The notes: generated by a model from the sequence alone, not told the origin. A DNA stretch of 7,039 nt from Bacteroidota bacterium (GCA_028877005.1 JAGWPI010000326.1:1-7039), one strand, 5' to 3'; shown: positions 1-6,608, counted from the stretch's first letter. Numbers and translations: made by a program.

Positions 1-1
1 A

Positions 2-319
2 CAACAATCTAAAACTGTTTTTAATATTAGTAAAATAATAGCAGCAATTCAAAATTTTGCAAATGAATTAAAGTTTGTAAAAGCTCCGATAAAAAATATA
101 AGGACATTAGGCACAATAATAGCTTTCGAAATTTCTTTAGGTAAAGATGAATATTTAAATGATGTAAGCAAGTTTGTAACACAAGCGGCCTTGCAACAAG
201 GTATTTATTTACGCCCCCTAGGTAATACAGTTTATATTATGCCACCTTACTGTATTACTGATGACGAATTACATTCAGTATTTTCTGTGATAAAAAATAT
301 TTTACAAGCATATGAATAG
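2..319 (+). CDS. bioA: Adenosylmethionine-8-amino-7-oxononanoate aminotransferase (BioA), C-terminal part
   Basis: The gene is cut by the left window edge; 105 codons and the TAG stop remain, in the frame starting at base 2. BioA is a cytoplasmic PLP-dependent aminotransferase that converts 8-amino-7-oxononanoate to 7,8-diaminononanoate in biotin synthesis, using S-adenosylmethionine as amino donor in most bacteria. The visible part is the C-terminal small domain of a class III aminotransferase. A segment reading IRTLGTIIAFEI is followed about 35 residues later by QQGIYLRPLGNTVYIMPPYC, which matches the family pattern of VLGAIGVVE followed by GVWIRPFGKLIYLMPPY. The MPPY close and the RPLGN stretch are more typical of BioA than of other class III enzymes such as ArgD or GabT. 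The PLP lysine lies outside the window. The last 8 bases overlap the start of anmK, which suggests one transcript. Confidence 0.88.
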   Translation, partial: QQSKTVFNISKIIAAIQNFANELKFVKAPIKNIRTLGTIIAFEISLGKDEYLNDVSKFVTQAALQQGIYLRPLGNTVYIMPPYCITDDELHSVFSVIKNILQAYE

Positions 320-1505
320 TAATGTTGAACATCTTTATCACATAGCTCAAAAGTCTTCAAAAACTATTATTGGTTTAATGAGTGGCACCTCATTAGACGG
401 CTTAGATATAGCGCTTTGCCACATTAAAGGCAATGGTATAAATACATCTATACAAATACCTTATTTTACTACAGTACACTACACAAACAAATTTAAAGAA
501 GAAGTAAAAGCCATTTTTAGCAATAGAAATGCAGACTTACAAAAAGTATGCATATTAAATGAATGGATTGCAGAAGAACATGCAAAAATTATTTTAGCAA
601 CACTTGCCAATTGGGATATTTCTCCAAAGCATATTGACCTTATTGCCAGTCATGGACAAACCATTTATCATGCGCCAAAAAGATTACATCAATTAAAAGA
701 ATTTAATAATGCCACTTTGCAAATTGGCGATGGGGATCATTTAGCAGTAAAAACAGGCATAATTACCATAAGCGATTTCAGACAAAAACACGTTGCTGCG
801 GGTGGAGAAGGAGCGCCTTTGGCTGGCTATGGGGATTATTTTTTATTTGGGAAGAAAAATGAAAACAGAATTATGTTGAATATTGGAGGTATTGCAAATT
901 TTACATTTTTACCGGGTAACATACAAACAAATGAAGTATTCTGCACAGATACAGGCCCTGGCAACACTTTAATGGATGCCTATATTCAACAAAATTTTCC
1001 GGAGCAATATTTCGATAATCAAGCAACAATTGCTTTAAAGGGCACAGTACAACAGGCACTATTAACAGCATTAAAAAAACATCCATTTTTTAAAAGCAAT
1101 TTTCCTAAAACAATTGGTCCTGAATTATTTAATCTTTCCTATTTGCAACAAGCCATTGCAGTTTCCGGCCACGATTACTATAGTCATGAAGATATAATGG
1201 CCACACTAAATAGATTTACAGCAGAGACTATTGTAGAAGCCATATTGAAAGTTATCCCTCCTAAGACAACATATACTATATTTACTAGTGGAGGAGGAAT
1301 GCACAATCCATTGCTCATGCATCATTTACACACCTTACTCGCGAATTGTAATTTTAATAATATAAAAGATTTGAATATTAATCCCGATGCTAAAGAAGCA
1401 GTACTTTTTGCCATTTTAGCAAATGAATGCATTAGTGGAAAGGGAATGGCGTTAGGAAAAGGACAACCTGCCACTACAATGGGTAAAATTAGCTTCCCCA
1501 CTTAA
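312..1505 (+). CDS. anmK: Anhydro-N-acetylmuramic acid kinase
   Basis: AnmK is a cytoplasmic kinase that hydrolyses the 1,6-anhydro ring of anhydro-N-acetylmuramic acid and phosphorylates it with ATP, giving MurNAc-6-phosphate. This recycles cell-wall sugars released by lytic transglycosylases. The 397-residue protein has the family marks in order: the phosphate loop GLMSGTSLDGLD at residues 21-32; SHGQT at 113-117; QIGDG at 137-141; a DFR motif at 155-157 followed by AAGGEGAPLA (162-171), where the Asp is the likely catalytic candidate; LNIGGIAN at 189-196; DTGPGN at 213-218; and SGGGMHNPLLM at 326-336. It is slightly longer than the E. coli enzyme (about 370 residues), mainly from about 18 extra N-terminal residues, a form I recall in Bacteroidota homologues. 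The ATG at 312 overlaps the end of bioA by 8 bases, pointing to translational coupling; no Shine-Dalgarno is visible. All key motifs are intact. An etherase (MurQ) partner is not in view. Confidence 0.95.
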   Translation: MNSNVEHLYHIAQKSSKTIIGLMSGTSLDGLDIALCHIKGNGINTSIQIPYFTTVHYTNKFKEEVKAIFSNRNADLQKVCILNEWIAEEHAKIILATLANWDISPKHIDLIASHGQTIYHAPKRLHQLKEFNNATLQIGDGDHLAVKTGIITISDFRQKHVAAGGEGAPLAGYGDYFLFGKKNENRIMLNIGGIANFTFLPGNIQTNEVFCTDTGPGNTLMDAYIQQNFPEQYFDNQATIALKGTVQQALLTALKKHPFFKSNFPKTIGPELFNLSYLQQAIAVSGHDYYSHEDIMATLNRFTAETIVEAILKVIPPKTTYTIFTSGGGMHNPLLMHHLHTLLANCNFNNIKDLNINPDAKEAVLFAILANECISGKGMALGKGQPATTMGKISFPT

Positions 1506-1519
1506 ATAATTAATTATTT
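1504..1519. terminator. All-AT perfect palindrome between convergent genes, possible bidirectional terminator
   Basis: AAATAATTAATTATTT is a perfect 16-base palindrome. It carries the last two bases of the anmK stop codon at its left end and, near its centre, the whole stop of the SRPBCC gene (TAA on the - strand, 1510-1512). On the + side a T-rich run follows (to about 1528). Only 4 bases separate the two genes, so any terminator must sit here or inside the coding ends. The stem contains no G or C and has no unpaired loop, so termination activity is uncertain. Confidence 0.25.
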
Positions 1520-2007
1520 TTCTTTTCTAATAATGCTTGTAAATGATTTAAATTTTGTTCTAACATACCGCCAATTATTTTATCGCTCATTAATGAACCA
1601 AATCTTTCCCAAGGATACCAATGTAAAAACTGTTCATATTGCCATTGAACAACAGTAGCATCCCCATTAGAAGCAGGTATCATTTGCATAGTTGAAATTA
1701 GTAAATTACTTTTTGCACTGCGCCAAACAGATACTACTGAGTCTGCATTAACTATCTCTATCTGCACAGAACGATTACCAATTTGCGCTTTTGTAGAAGA
1801 TTGAATATGCACTGAAGCGTCATCCATACTGTTTATCCATAGTTGCCAACCTTTTATATTTTGTAAATAAGGGCGCACACTATCTATTGGTGCATGTATG
1901 GTAATAGCTCTTGAAACAATAATGTGGGAAGGAAATAACAATGCAATTACCTGCACTAATATAGCTAAAAAAAGAATACTAAATAAACCTTGCTTTAATA
2001 AGCGCAT
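1510..2007 (-). CDS. Membrane-anchored SRPBCC (polyketide cyclase/START-like) family protein
   Basis: This 165-residue protein has an N-terminal hydrophobic segment (about residues 8-25), then a START/Bet v1-like domain. The signs are the opening strand SRAITIHAPIDSVRPYLQNI (32-51), in which a hydrophobic strand leads into an AP-x(3)-V helix; the W-x-x-W-type turn at 54-57; and a C-terminal amphipathic helix following YPWERFGSL (131-139), a motif I associate with Bacteroidota SRPBCC proteins. SRPBCC domains bind hydrophobic ligands in a deep cavity; no substrate can be named here. The domain probably faces the periplasm or lies at the membrane. I chose the ATG at 2007 rather than the in-frame ATG at 2040. 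It lies one base after the permease stop (TAG, 2009-2011), gives a normal signal-anchor N-terminus, and removes 11 atypical residues and a 32-base overlap. Tight spacing puts it in one operon with the permease. It converges on anmK with a 4-base gap. Confidence 0.8.
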   Translation of the reverse strand: MRLLKQGLFSILFLAILVQVIALLFPSHIIVSRAITIHAPIDSVRPYLQNIKGWQLWINSMDDASVHIQSSTKAQIGNRSVQIEIVNADSVVSVWRSAKSNLLISTMQMIPASNGDATVVQWQYEQFLHWYPWERFGSLMSDKIIGGMLEQNLNHLQALLEKKNN

Positions 2008-2008
2008 A

Positions 2009-3115
2009 CTATTCCCATTTAAAGGTTTTAATGGCAACATAATAAATCAAAAAACCCCAAATAACTAAAATACCAATTTCTTTCCAAACACTTATTAAAG
2101 ATGCTCCCTCAAACGAAATTGCCCGCATGGCATTATTAAACTGCGTTAGCGGTAATGCATTACAGAAAGGCTGCATCCATGTCGGAAAGTTATCGATAGA
2201 AAAAAATGTACCTGCCAATAAAAATTGTGGCAAAGTAAAAATATTGGCAAAAGGAGGAATGGTACTCTCGTTTTTTGCTATACCACTTACAATAAAACCA
2301 AAACCCATAAAAACAATCAAAGCTAAAAAACTGAGTATCATAATATTAATAAAGGTGGTAATACCATGAACAAGTGTAAAATGAAAAAAAACTTTACCAA
2401 TTACAATAATAATTATCGCTGTTATTAATTGAAAAATAATTCTTCCAAAAGCCTCTCCTAAAACTATATAGGATCTTTTAATGGGGGTAGCAAAAAATCG
2501 TTTCAAAACCAATTGTTGTCTTAAATTAAAAAACAAGAAGGCCACACCAAAAACGCCTGCACTTAACAAAGAAAATCCCAATTGTCCGGGCAAAATAAAA
2601 TCAATGGTACGATATACCCTACCCGGAATTTTTTCAATGGTATTATTGATGGTGGCTATACTAGGAGTATTAGGATACATTTTTTGGTTAATACCCGAAA
2701 TAACTGACTGAATAATTTGTTTTAAGATTGATAAATTTTGGGGATTAACCGACTCTGAACTCTTTAAATCAATTATATAAGGAATAGTAGAATTGGGCGA
2801 ATGGACAATTTTAATAATAGCTGTGATGCGCCCTTTCTCTAGATCTTCTTTTATTTGCTCGTCTGTTTTGTCTTTAAATTTTAAATTAGCTATACCTTTT
2901 AAGGCAGGATAAATATAATTAGCCGTATCAGAATTCTTATCCATTACAACATTTAAGGATACACCACTTCCATTGCCTACAAATCCAAAAACTAAAATAA
3001 ATACCAAAGGAAAACCAATGCTGAAGGCTACTGCAGAAGGACTTCGCAATGTGGCTCTTAAACTGGCTTTTGTAATTGCCAGCATGGCGGTTATTTGATT
3101 ATATTTTTTTCGCAT
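2009..3115 (-). CDS. ABC-2 type transporter permease
   Basis: This is the membrane subunit of an ABC-2 type exporter (DrrB/YhhJ-like, ABC2_membrane_3 layout), 368 residues from the chosen start. One transmembrane helix near the N-terminus (about 28-48) is followed by a roughly 140-residue extracytoplasmic domain, and then five further hydrophobic segments (about 173-197, 214-241, 252-279, 288-307 and 342-364). The segment LPQFLLAGTFFSIDNFP near the fifth helix and the pattern LPLTQFNNAMRAISFEGASL before the last helix are typical of this family, as is the FKWE end. An ORF runs in frame up to an ATG at 3169, but a Bacteroidota promoter lies at 3134-3164, inside that extension, so the ATG at 3115 (MRKKYNQIT) is the better start; 3085 is a less likely alternative. 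The ATP-binding partner is not in this window, and the substrate cannot be told. The SRPBCC gene follows after one base. Confidence 0.85.
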   Translation of the reverse strand: MRKKYNQITAMLAITKASLRATLRSPSAVAFSIGFPLVFILVFGFVGNGSGVSLNVVMDKNSDTANYIYPALKGIANLKFKDKTDEQIKEDLEKGRITAIIKIVHSPNSTIPYIIDLKSSESVNPQNLSILKQIIQSVISGINQKMYPNTPSIATINNTIEKIPGRVYRTIDFILPGQLGFSLLSAGVFGVAFLFFNLRQQLVLKRFFATPIKRSYIVLGEAFGRIIFQLITAIIIIVIGKVFFHFTLVHGITTFINIMILSFLALIVFMGFGFIVSGIAKNESTIPPFANIFTLPQFLLAGTFFSIDNFPTWMQPFCNALPLTQFNNAMRAISFEGASLISVWKEIGILVIWGFLIYYVAIKTFKWE

Positions 3116-3133
3116 ATTTATATTTAATGTGAG

Positions 3134-3164
3134 CAAAGCTATCTGTTTATTTAACTTCAACAAA
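3134..3164 (-). promoter_or_regulatory. Bacteroidota-type promoter for the permease-SRPBCC operon
   Basis: Read on the - strand, TTTG (3164-3161) is followed by exactly 19 bases and then TAGCTTTG (3141-3134). This matches the Bacteroidota vegetative consensus of TTTG near -33 and TAnnTTTG near -7 at every specified position. Transcription would begin near 3127-3130, about 12-15 bases before the ATG at 3115. The in-frame ATG at 3169 would lie upstream of transcription, so this site decides the permease start. The short leader without a Shine-Dalgarno is normal for this phylum. Confidence 0.6.
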
Positions 3165-3312
3165 ACCACCTTATCTAAATATACCCATCATTTATATTAA
3201 AAAAGCATTAAGTCGTTTCAAAAAAAATGTCCAAATTATTCATCATCAATATTTTAGTCTAAATTAACAATATATATTACATAAAAGTTTTATAACTTAA
3301 CAAATGATATAA

Positions 3313-3776
3313 TTGGTATGGCAATATGCTCAACAAATAGTAGTAAATTATGCTGAAATGCTCAACAAAAATAATCAATCACTCGGGCAAGAAACGATAA
3401 ATCCTGTTACAGAAAGGCTTGCACAATGGAAGATTGGATGATAGATTTGGTCTTTTTTGCAAGGATATCATATAGTAGATATTAATCCTTTTATTCTTAA
3501 CAATTTAAACAATAACATCAAAAAATATTAATCAAAAATTGGGCATTCCTTCGCAAATACCAGCAGTTGTATAATTCCAAATGTTCTATACAGTATTAAA
3601 AATAGGGGTAATACTTAAATTGGTATTCAAAATATAGTATACAAGAGTATTTCAGGTAATACTATTTGAATGGAAACTTAAATACCATTGTTGCGAAATT
3701 TGGATGTGCCATAGATAGCACTTTTAACAATGCCGATTTCAACAAAATGTTTTAATATTTAAAAAAATATAAATAA
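3313..3776 (+). pseudogene. Possible decayed coding region, identity unknown
   Basis: Several + strand segments read like protein but are split by stops and frame changes. Frame at 3313: about 42 codons containing INPVTERLAQWKIG, then TGA TAG (3439-3444), then in the same frame IWSFLQGYHIVDINPFILNN up to a TAA near 3529. At the TGA TAG, a shift of one frame instead gives DDRFGLF, so a small indel there would explain the break. A later segment in another frame (3660-3752) reads NTIVAKFGCAIDSTFNNADF then NKMF and TAA; read past that stop it gives YLKKYK and a second TAA at 3774. The residue mix (E, D, K, G, W spread through) is less AT-driven than the rest of the spacer. I do not recognise the family. 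Chance coding-like sequence in AT-rich DNA remains possible, and no start codon or upstream domain can be assigned. Confidence 0.25.
3592..3671. repeat. Cluster of AGTATT/AATACT inverted repeats with alternative hairpins
   Basis: Three overlapping inverted repeats share one short motif. AGTATTA (3592-3598) pairs with TAATACT (3609-3615) around a 10-base loop. AGTATT (3646-3651) pairs with AATACT (3658-3663) around a 6-base loop. A longer imperfect stem pairs 3625-3640 with 3659-3671 (7 plus 6 pairs with a 3-base bulge, 18-base loop). The second and third stems use the same right arm, so they exclude each other. Stems are AT-rich and weak. The region lies 140-220 bases upstream of the creatininase gene. 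Confidence 0.35.
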
Positions 3777-3813
3777 TTTTCAGAATAAAATTATATCAAA
3801 TAAACTATCTGCT

Positions 3814-4689
3814 ATGAAAAAAATACATTGCACCCTTTATATTTTGATATGTTTGTTTACATTATTTACTCAAAAAATTATAGCACAAACTTTACCAACC
3901 CACTGGGAAGAACTAACTGCTAGTGATTGGGATAAAGCACTTCAGGCATCTAATCGCACTTGTATTTTACCTATTGGCATTTTAGAAAAACATGGACCCC
4001 ACGTACCGATTGGCTCTGATTTAATTAGAGTAAGAGCATATGCAGAACTGGCTACAAAAAAAGAATATGCTGTTGTTTTTCCTGAATACTATTTCGGACA
4101 AATCAATGAGGCTAAACATCAACCCGGAGTATTTGCTTTACAAGAACGCGTTGTTTGGGATATGCTTGAGGCTACTTGCAATGAAATTGCCCGTAACGGT
4201 TTTAAGAAAATCATTATTATTAATGGGCATGGTGGTAATCCTGAATTAATTCGTTATTTTATTCAAACCAGATTAGAACAACCACATGATTATGCTGTTT
4301 ATTTTTTTGAGCCCCATAGTGATAGTAGCTTTTTGAAAGAATTGAAAGCATTACATCAATCACCAATCAATGAGGATATGCATGCCGGCGAAAATGAAAC
4401 CTCAGAATTATTGTATCTAAGACCCGATTTAGTAAAAATGGATAGTGCTAAAAATGAATCAGGTAAAAATTTAAGCAGATGGCATATTCCTAATGTGTAT
4501 ACCGCCATTTGGTGGTATGCTGATTTTCCTAACCATTACGCTGGCGAAGGTAATAAGGCTACGCCTGCATTAGGCAAATTGTTGGTACAACATGTAGTTA
4601 ACCAATTAACAAATGCAATTAAAGACATAAAAGCAGACAATACAACCATTCCATTACAAAATGAATTTTATAATAGAGTTAGAAAATAA
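3814..4689 (+). CDS. Exported creatininase-family metal-dependent amidohydrolase
   Basis: This 291-residue protein belongs to the creatininase family, binuclear-metal amidohydrolases that include creatinine amidohydrolase, the formamidopyrimidine deformylase ArfB and the peptide-processing MftE. The family signature LPIGILEKHGPHVPIGSD spans residues 52-69 and gives likely metal ligands E58, H60 and D69. The second block NGHGGNPE (137-144) supplies H139, and the third block DMHAGENETSELL (188-200) carries H190 and E193. An N-terminal signal peptide (charged MKK, hydrophobic core about 7-19, predicted cut after KIIA at residue 24) indicates export to the periplasm, which is unusual because the well-studied members are cytoplasmic. 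The ATG at 3814 is chosen because it gives a complete signal peptide; no Shine-Dalgarno is visible. The substrate cannot be read from sequence, and a label of creatininase in the strict sense is not supported. The gene is alone on its strand and ends 35 bases before the convergent M28 peptidase. Confidence 0.88.
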   Translation: MKKIHCTLYILICLFTLFTQKIIAQTLPTHWEELTASDWDKALQASNRTCILPIGILEKHGPHVPIGSDLIRVRAYAELATKKEYAVVFPEYYFGQINEAKHQPGVFALQERVVWDMLEATCNEIARNGFKKIIIINGHGGNPELIRYFIQTRLEQPHDYAVYFFEPHSDSSFLKELKALHQSPINEDMHAGENETSELLYLRPDLVKMDSAKNESGKNLSRWHIPNVYTAIWWYADFPNHYAGEGNKATPALGKLLVQHVVNQLTNAIKDIKADNTTIPLQNEFYNRVRK

Positions 4690-4724
4690 TCATAGTTATT
4701 GCAACTTACGCCATCCTTATTTAA

Positions 4725-6194
4725 TTATTTATCAACTGCAGGTGCTTTATTTAATTCAGCTACCATCCAACCGGTTGCATATATCCATTTGGTCATAAAA
4801 TACAATTTCTTATAATCAATCCTATCAGGCTCATCTTTAGGTGTATGATAATCTGCATGAAGTAAAGTAGTAAAAAATAAAGCTGGTATCCCTGCTTGTG
4901 CATATGGCAAATGATCACTTCTAAAATACCAGTTCTCAGGATGGTTTGGTGCATCCCAAGAAAAATCAACTTTAAAATGGGTATATTGGTTATTTGCTTG
5001 CATGGCTAAATCTACCAATTCAGTTGAATTTTTGTGTGGCTTTAATGTACCTAATAGTGCGGCAGAATCAGGGGCATTTCTACCAATCATATCACCATTT
5101 AAAACTGCAATAATATTATTTTTACGAACTGTAGGATGTTGGGCATACCAACGAGATCCCAATAAGCCTCTTTCTTCTGCGCCATGCCAAACAAATAATG
5201 CAGAACGTTTGGCAGGCTTTTCATGAAAGGCTTTGGCAATAGCCAACATGGCAACAGTTACCGAAGCATTATCATCTGCACCATTCCAAATTGAATCGCC
5301 ATTCACAGGATTACCCACGCCATCATGGTCATGATGCCCGCTAAACAATACATATTGATGGTTCAATATTGAATCATTCCCCTTTGCAATTCCTATAACA
5401 TTTACGGAGGGATATGTAAAATGCTCTGTCATTATATCAATCTTAACATGGCTGTTACCATCCATTAATCGATTAGCCACAGATGGCGCTACCAATACAA
5501 TTTGTAGAGCATGCTGCCCAACTATAGATGGCATTCCTTCAATTTGATATTGGCCTGTTTCATATGCATGACTAATAAATGGCAATAAAGATTGAACGGT
5601 ACTATCGGCAACTACAATTAATCCGGCTGCGCCTTTTCTTTTCATAAGCATACCTGCATCACGTAAAGCCAAAAGGGTATATCTGAATGCCCATAAACTC
5701 ATTCCTGAAGCAGGAAGTGGCCGAGGTGGGATAATGTTCATGGCTACTATTTTGCCTTGTAAAGATTGTAGAGTATCCGACTCATTTTTTAACCATACAA
5801 CCTTACCGGATAGGTGTGTGTTAGTTACCACAGTTGGCCAAAAGTTTTTCCATAAATCAAGCTTCTTCCCCATTATTTCGAAACTACTTTCCGGAGTAAC
5901 CCTGGAACGAAATAAATTAAAAAATTGAAAATAAGTACCATTATCGCCTCCTGGTTCTAAACCAGCTTCTCTAGCCTTTTGAGCTACCCAAATTGCTGCG
6001 CTCAATTCATCTAAAGTACCGGCTCTTCTCCCTCTAAATGCATCGCCGGCAAGTTCATATAGGTTACTTCGCATTTCTTGTTGATTAATGGCATCAAATG
6101 CAGGTGGAGAAGGAATTGCTGAACTTTCAGAATTAATTTGTGTAAAAGCATTTGTGCCTATCAAAAGTAAAGCTGTGAAAAATATTTTATACAT
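4725..6194 (-). CDS. Secreted M28 family zinc metallopeptidase with PA-like insert
   Basis: This 489-residue protein is an M28 (aminopeptidase Y/S type) co-catalytic zinc peptidase. A signal peptide covers about residues 1-16 (MYKIFF, hydrophobic core, cut near TNA-F), so it acts outside the cytoplasmic membrane. Residues about 125-265 form a protease-associated-like insert, with GKIVAMNII (147-155) and KGAAGLIVVADS (187-198). The peptidase core has all expected sites: H287 and D289 in SGHHDHDG; the bridging Asp in GADDNAS (D308); the Glu pair E340-E341 in HGAEERGLLGS; D368 in NGDMIGRN; and H450 in DYHTPKDEPDRIDY. Members remove N-terminal residues from peptides, but specificity is not predictable here. 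The protein looks complete and intact. The cupin gene lies 54 bases upstream on the same strand and may be co-transcribed. No clear TAnnTTTG lies in the gap; the nearest is TACACTTTG (one base too long), about 30 bases before the start. Confidence 0.9.
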   Translation of the reverse strand: MYKIFFTALLLIGTNAFTQINSESSAIPSPPAFDAINQQEMRSNLYELAGDAFRGRRAGTLDELSAAIWVAQKAREAGLEPGGDNGTYFQFFNLFRSRVTPESSFEIMGKKLDLWKNFWPTVVTNTHLSGKVVWLKNESDTLQSLQGKIVAMNIIPPRPLPASGMSLWAFRYTLLALRDAGMLMKRKGAAGLIVVADSTVQSLLPFISHAYETGQYQIEGMPSIVGQHALQIVLVAPSVANRLMDGNSHVKIDIMTEHFTYPSVNVIGIAKGNDSILNHQYVLFSGHHDHDGVGNPVNGDSIWNGADDNASVTVAMLAIAKAFHEKPAKRSALFVWHGAEERGLLGSRWYAQHPTVRKNNIIAVLNGDMIGRNAPDSAALLGTLKPHKNSTELVDLAMQANNQYTHFKVDFSWDAPNHPENWYFRSDHLPYAQAGIPALFFTTLLHADYHTPKDEPDRIDYKKLYFMTKWIYATGWMVAELNKAPAVDK

Positions 6195-6248
6195 AAAATA
6201 TATATTTATTAATCATGCATTTGCAAAGTGTACATCCGGTTTATATCT

Positions 6249-6608
6249 TTATATATGATTGAGTTCTGTTTTGGTTAATTCATTGGTTACATTTCCTGTA
6301 TTCAATGTACCAGCAGGTTCAAATAGCATTACATGTACTTCTTCTGCTGCCACCGGCCTATGTTCTACGCCTCTAGGCACTATAATAAACTCACCCTCTG
6401 ATATGGGCATCTGTTTATCTTTAAACTCCATTACAAAATTACCTTTTAAAACATAAAACATTTCATCTTCTTGCTCATGATGGTGCCAAGTAAAAGTACC
6501 TTTAAATTTTACAAGTTTAACATGTTGGCCATTTAAATGGCCAACAATGGCAGGATTCCAATAATCATGTACTTGCCTTAACTTTTCAAAAACATTAATT
6601 ACTTGCAT
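6249..6608 (-). CDS. Single-domain cupin protein
   Basis: This 119-residue protein is a small cytoplasmic cupin with one conserved barrel. Cupin motif 1 is GTFTWHHHEQEDEMFYVLKG (37-56), giving metal ligands H42, H44 and E49. Motif 2 is GEFIIVPRGVEHRP (72-85), giving H83, so the full 3-His/1-Glu metal site is present. The protein has no signal peptide or extra DNA-binding domain. Cupins of this size include dioxygenases, isomerases and sugar- or metal-sensing proteins, and nothing here selects one. The ATG at 6608 gives a full-length domain. A possible -7 element TATATTTC (6640-6633 on the - strand, 7 of 8 matches) lies about 25 bases upstream, but its TTG partner (6657-6655) is only 14 bases away, so the promoter is doubtful. 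It is divergent from folK, with about 190 bases between them, and upstream of the M28 gene by 54 bases. Confidence 0.88.
   Translation of the reverse strand: MQVINVFEKLRQVHDYWNPAIVGHLNGQHVKLVKFKGTFTWHHHEQEDEMFYVLKGNFVMEFKDKQMPISEGEFIIVPRGVEHRPVAAEEVHVMLFEPAGTLNTGNVTNELTKTELNHI

Larger units (their letters stand above)
3165..3813. other. Long gene-free spacer between divergent genes
   Basis: About 650 very AT-rich bases lie between the permease promoter and the creatininase start. No intact ORF of normal size is present on either strand, and no tRNA-like or other recognised RNA is seen. The left part (about 3165-3310) is plain AT-rich sequence. From about 3313 there are short + strand reading stretches of coding character, and 3592-3671 holds clustered inverted repeats. 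A weak -7-like element TAATTTTC (3774-3781, 7 of 8 with TAnnTTTG) lies before the creatininase gene, with no good TTTG at the right distance. Confidence 0.6.

Noticed and set aside
901..1086. Small - strand ORF of 61 codons
   Set aside because: It is antisense inside anmK, which has all its family motifs in frame.
2009..2040. SRPBCC start at 2040, overlapping the permease gene by 32 bases
   Set aside because: The ATG at 2007 lies one base after the permease stop and gives a normal signal-anchor N-terminus; the extra 11 residues carry no family feature.
2127..2711. Small + strand ORFs of 80 and 76 codons (2127-2369, 2481-2711)
   Set aside because: They lie antisense inside the well-supported permease gene and have lysine-rich, low-complexity translations expected of shadow frames.
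3170..3813. Spacer considered as a CRISPR array, tRNA or insertion-sequence remnant
   Set aside because: There are no regularly spaced repeats, no cloverleaf or conserved TTC-loop sequence, no flanking terminal inverted repeats with target duplication, and no transposase-like residues.
4040..4249. + strand ORF of 69 codons in a second frame
   Set aside because: It overlaps the creatininase gene out of frame and covers its GHGGN region; it is a shadow frame.
4685..4700. AATAA-TCATAG-TTATT inverted repeat at the end of the creatininase gene as a terminator
   Set aside because: The stem is only 5 A/T pairs with no following T run on the + strand, so it is no better than chance in this composition.
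5002..5928. Small + strand ORFs at 5002-5226 and 5734-5928
   Set aside because: They are antisense to the M28 peptidase, whose catalytic motifs are complete; the translations show no domain character.
6259..6456. + strand ORF of 65 codons
   Set aside because: It is antisense to the cupin gene; its Ser/Thr-rich translation is a by-product of the coding strand.
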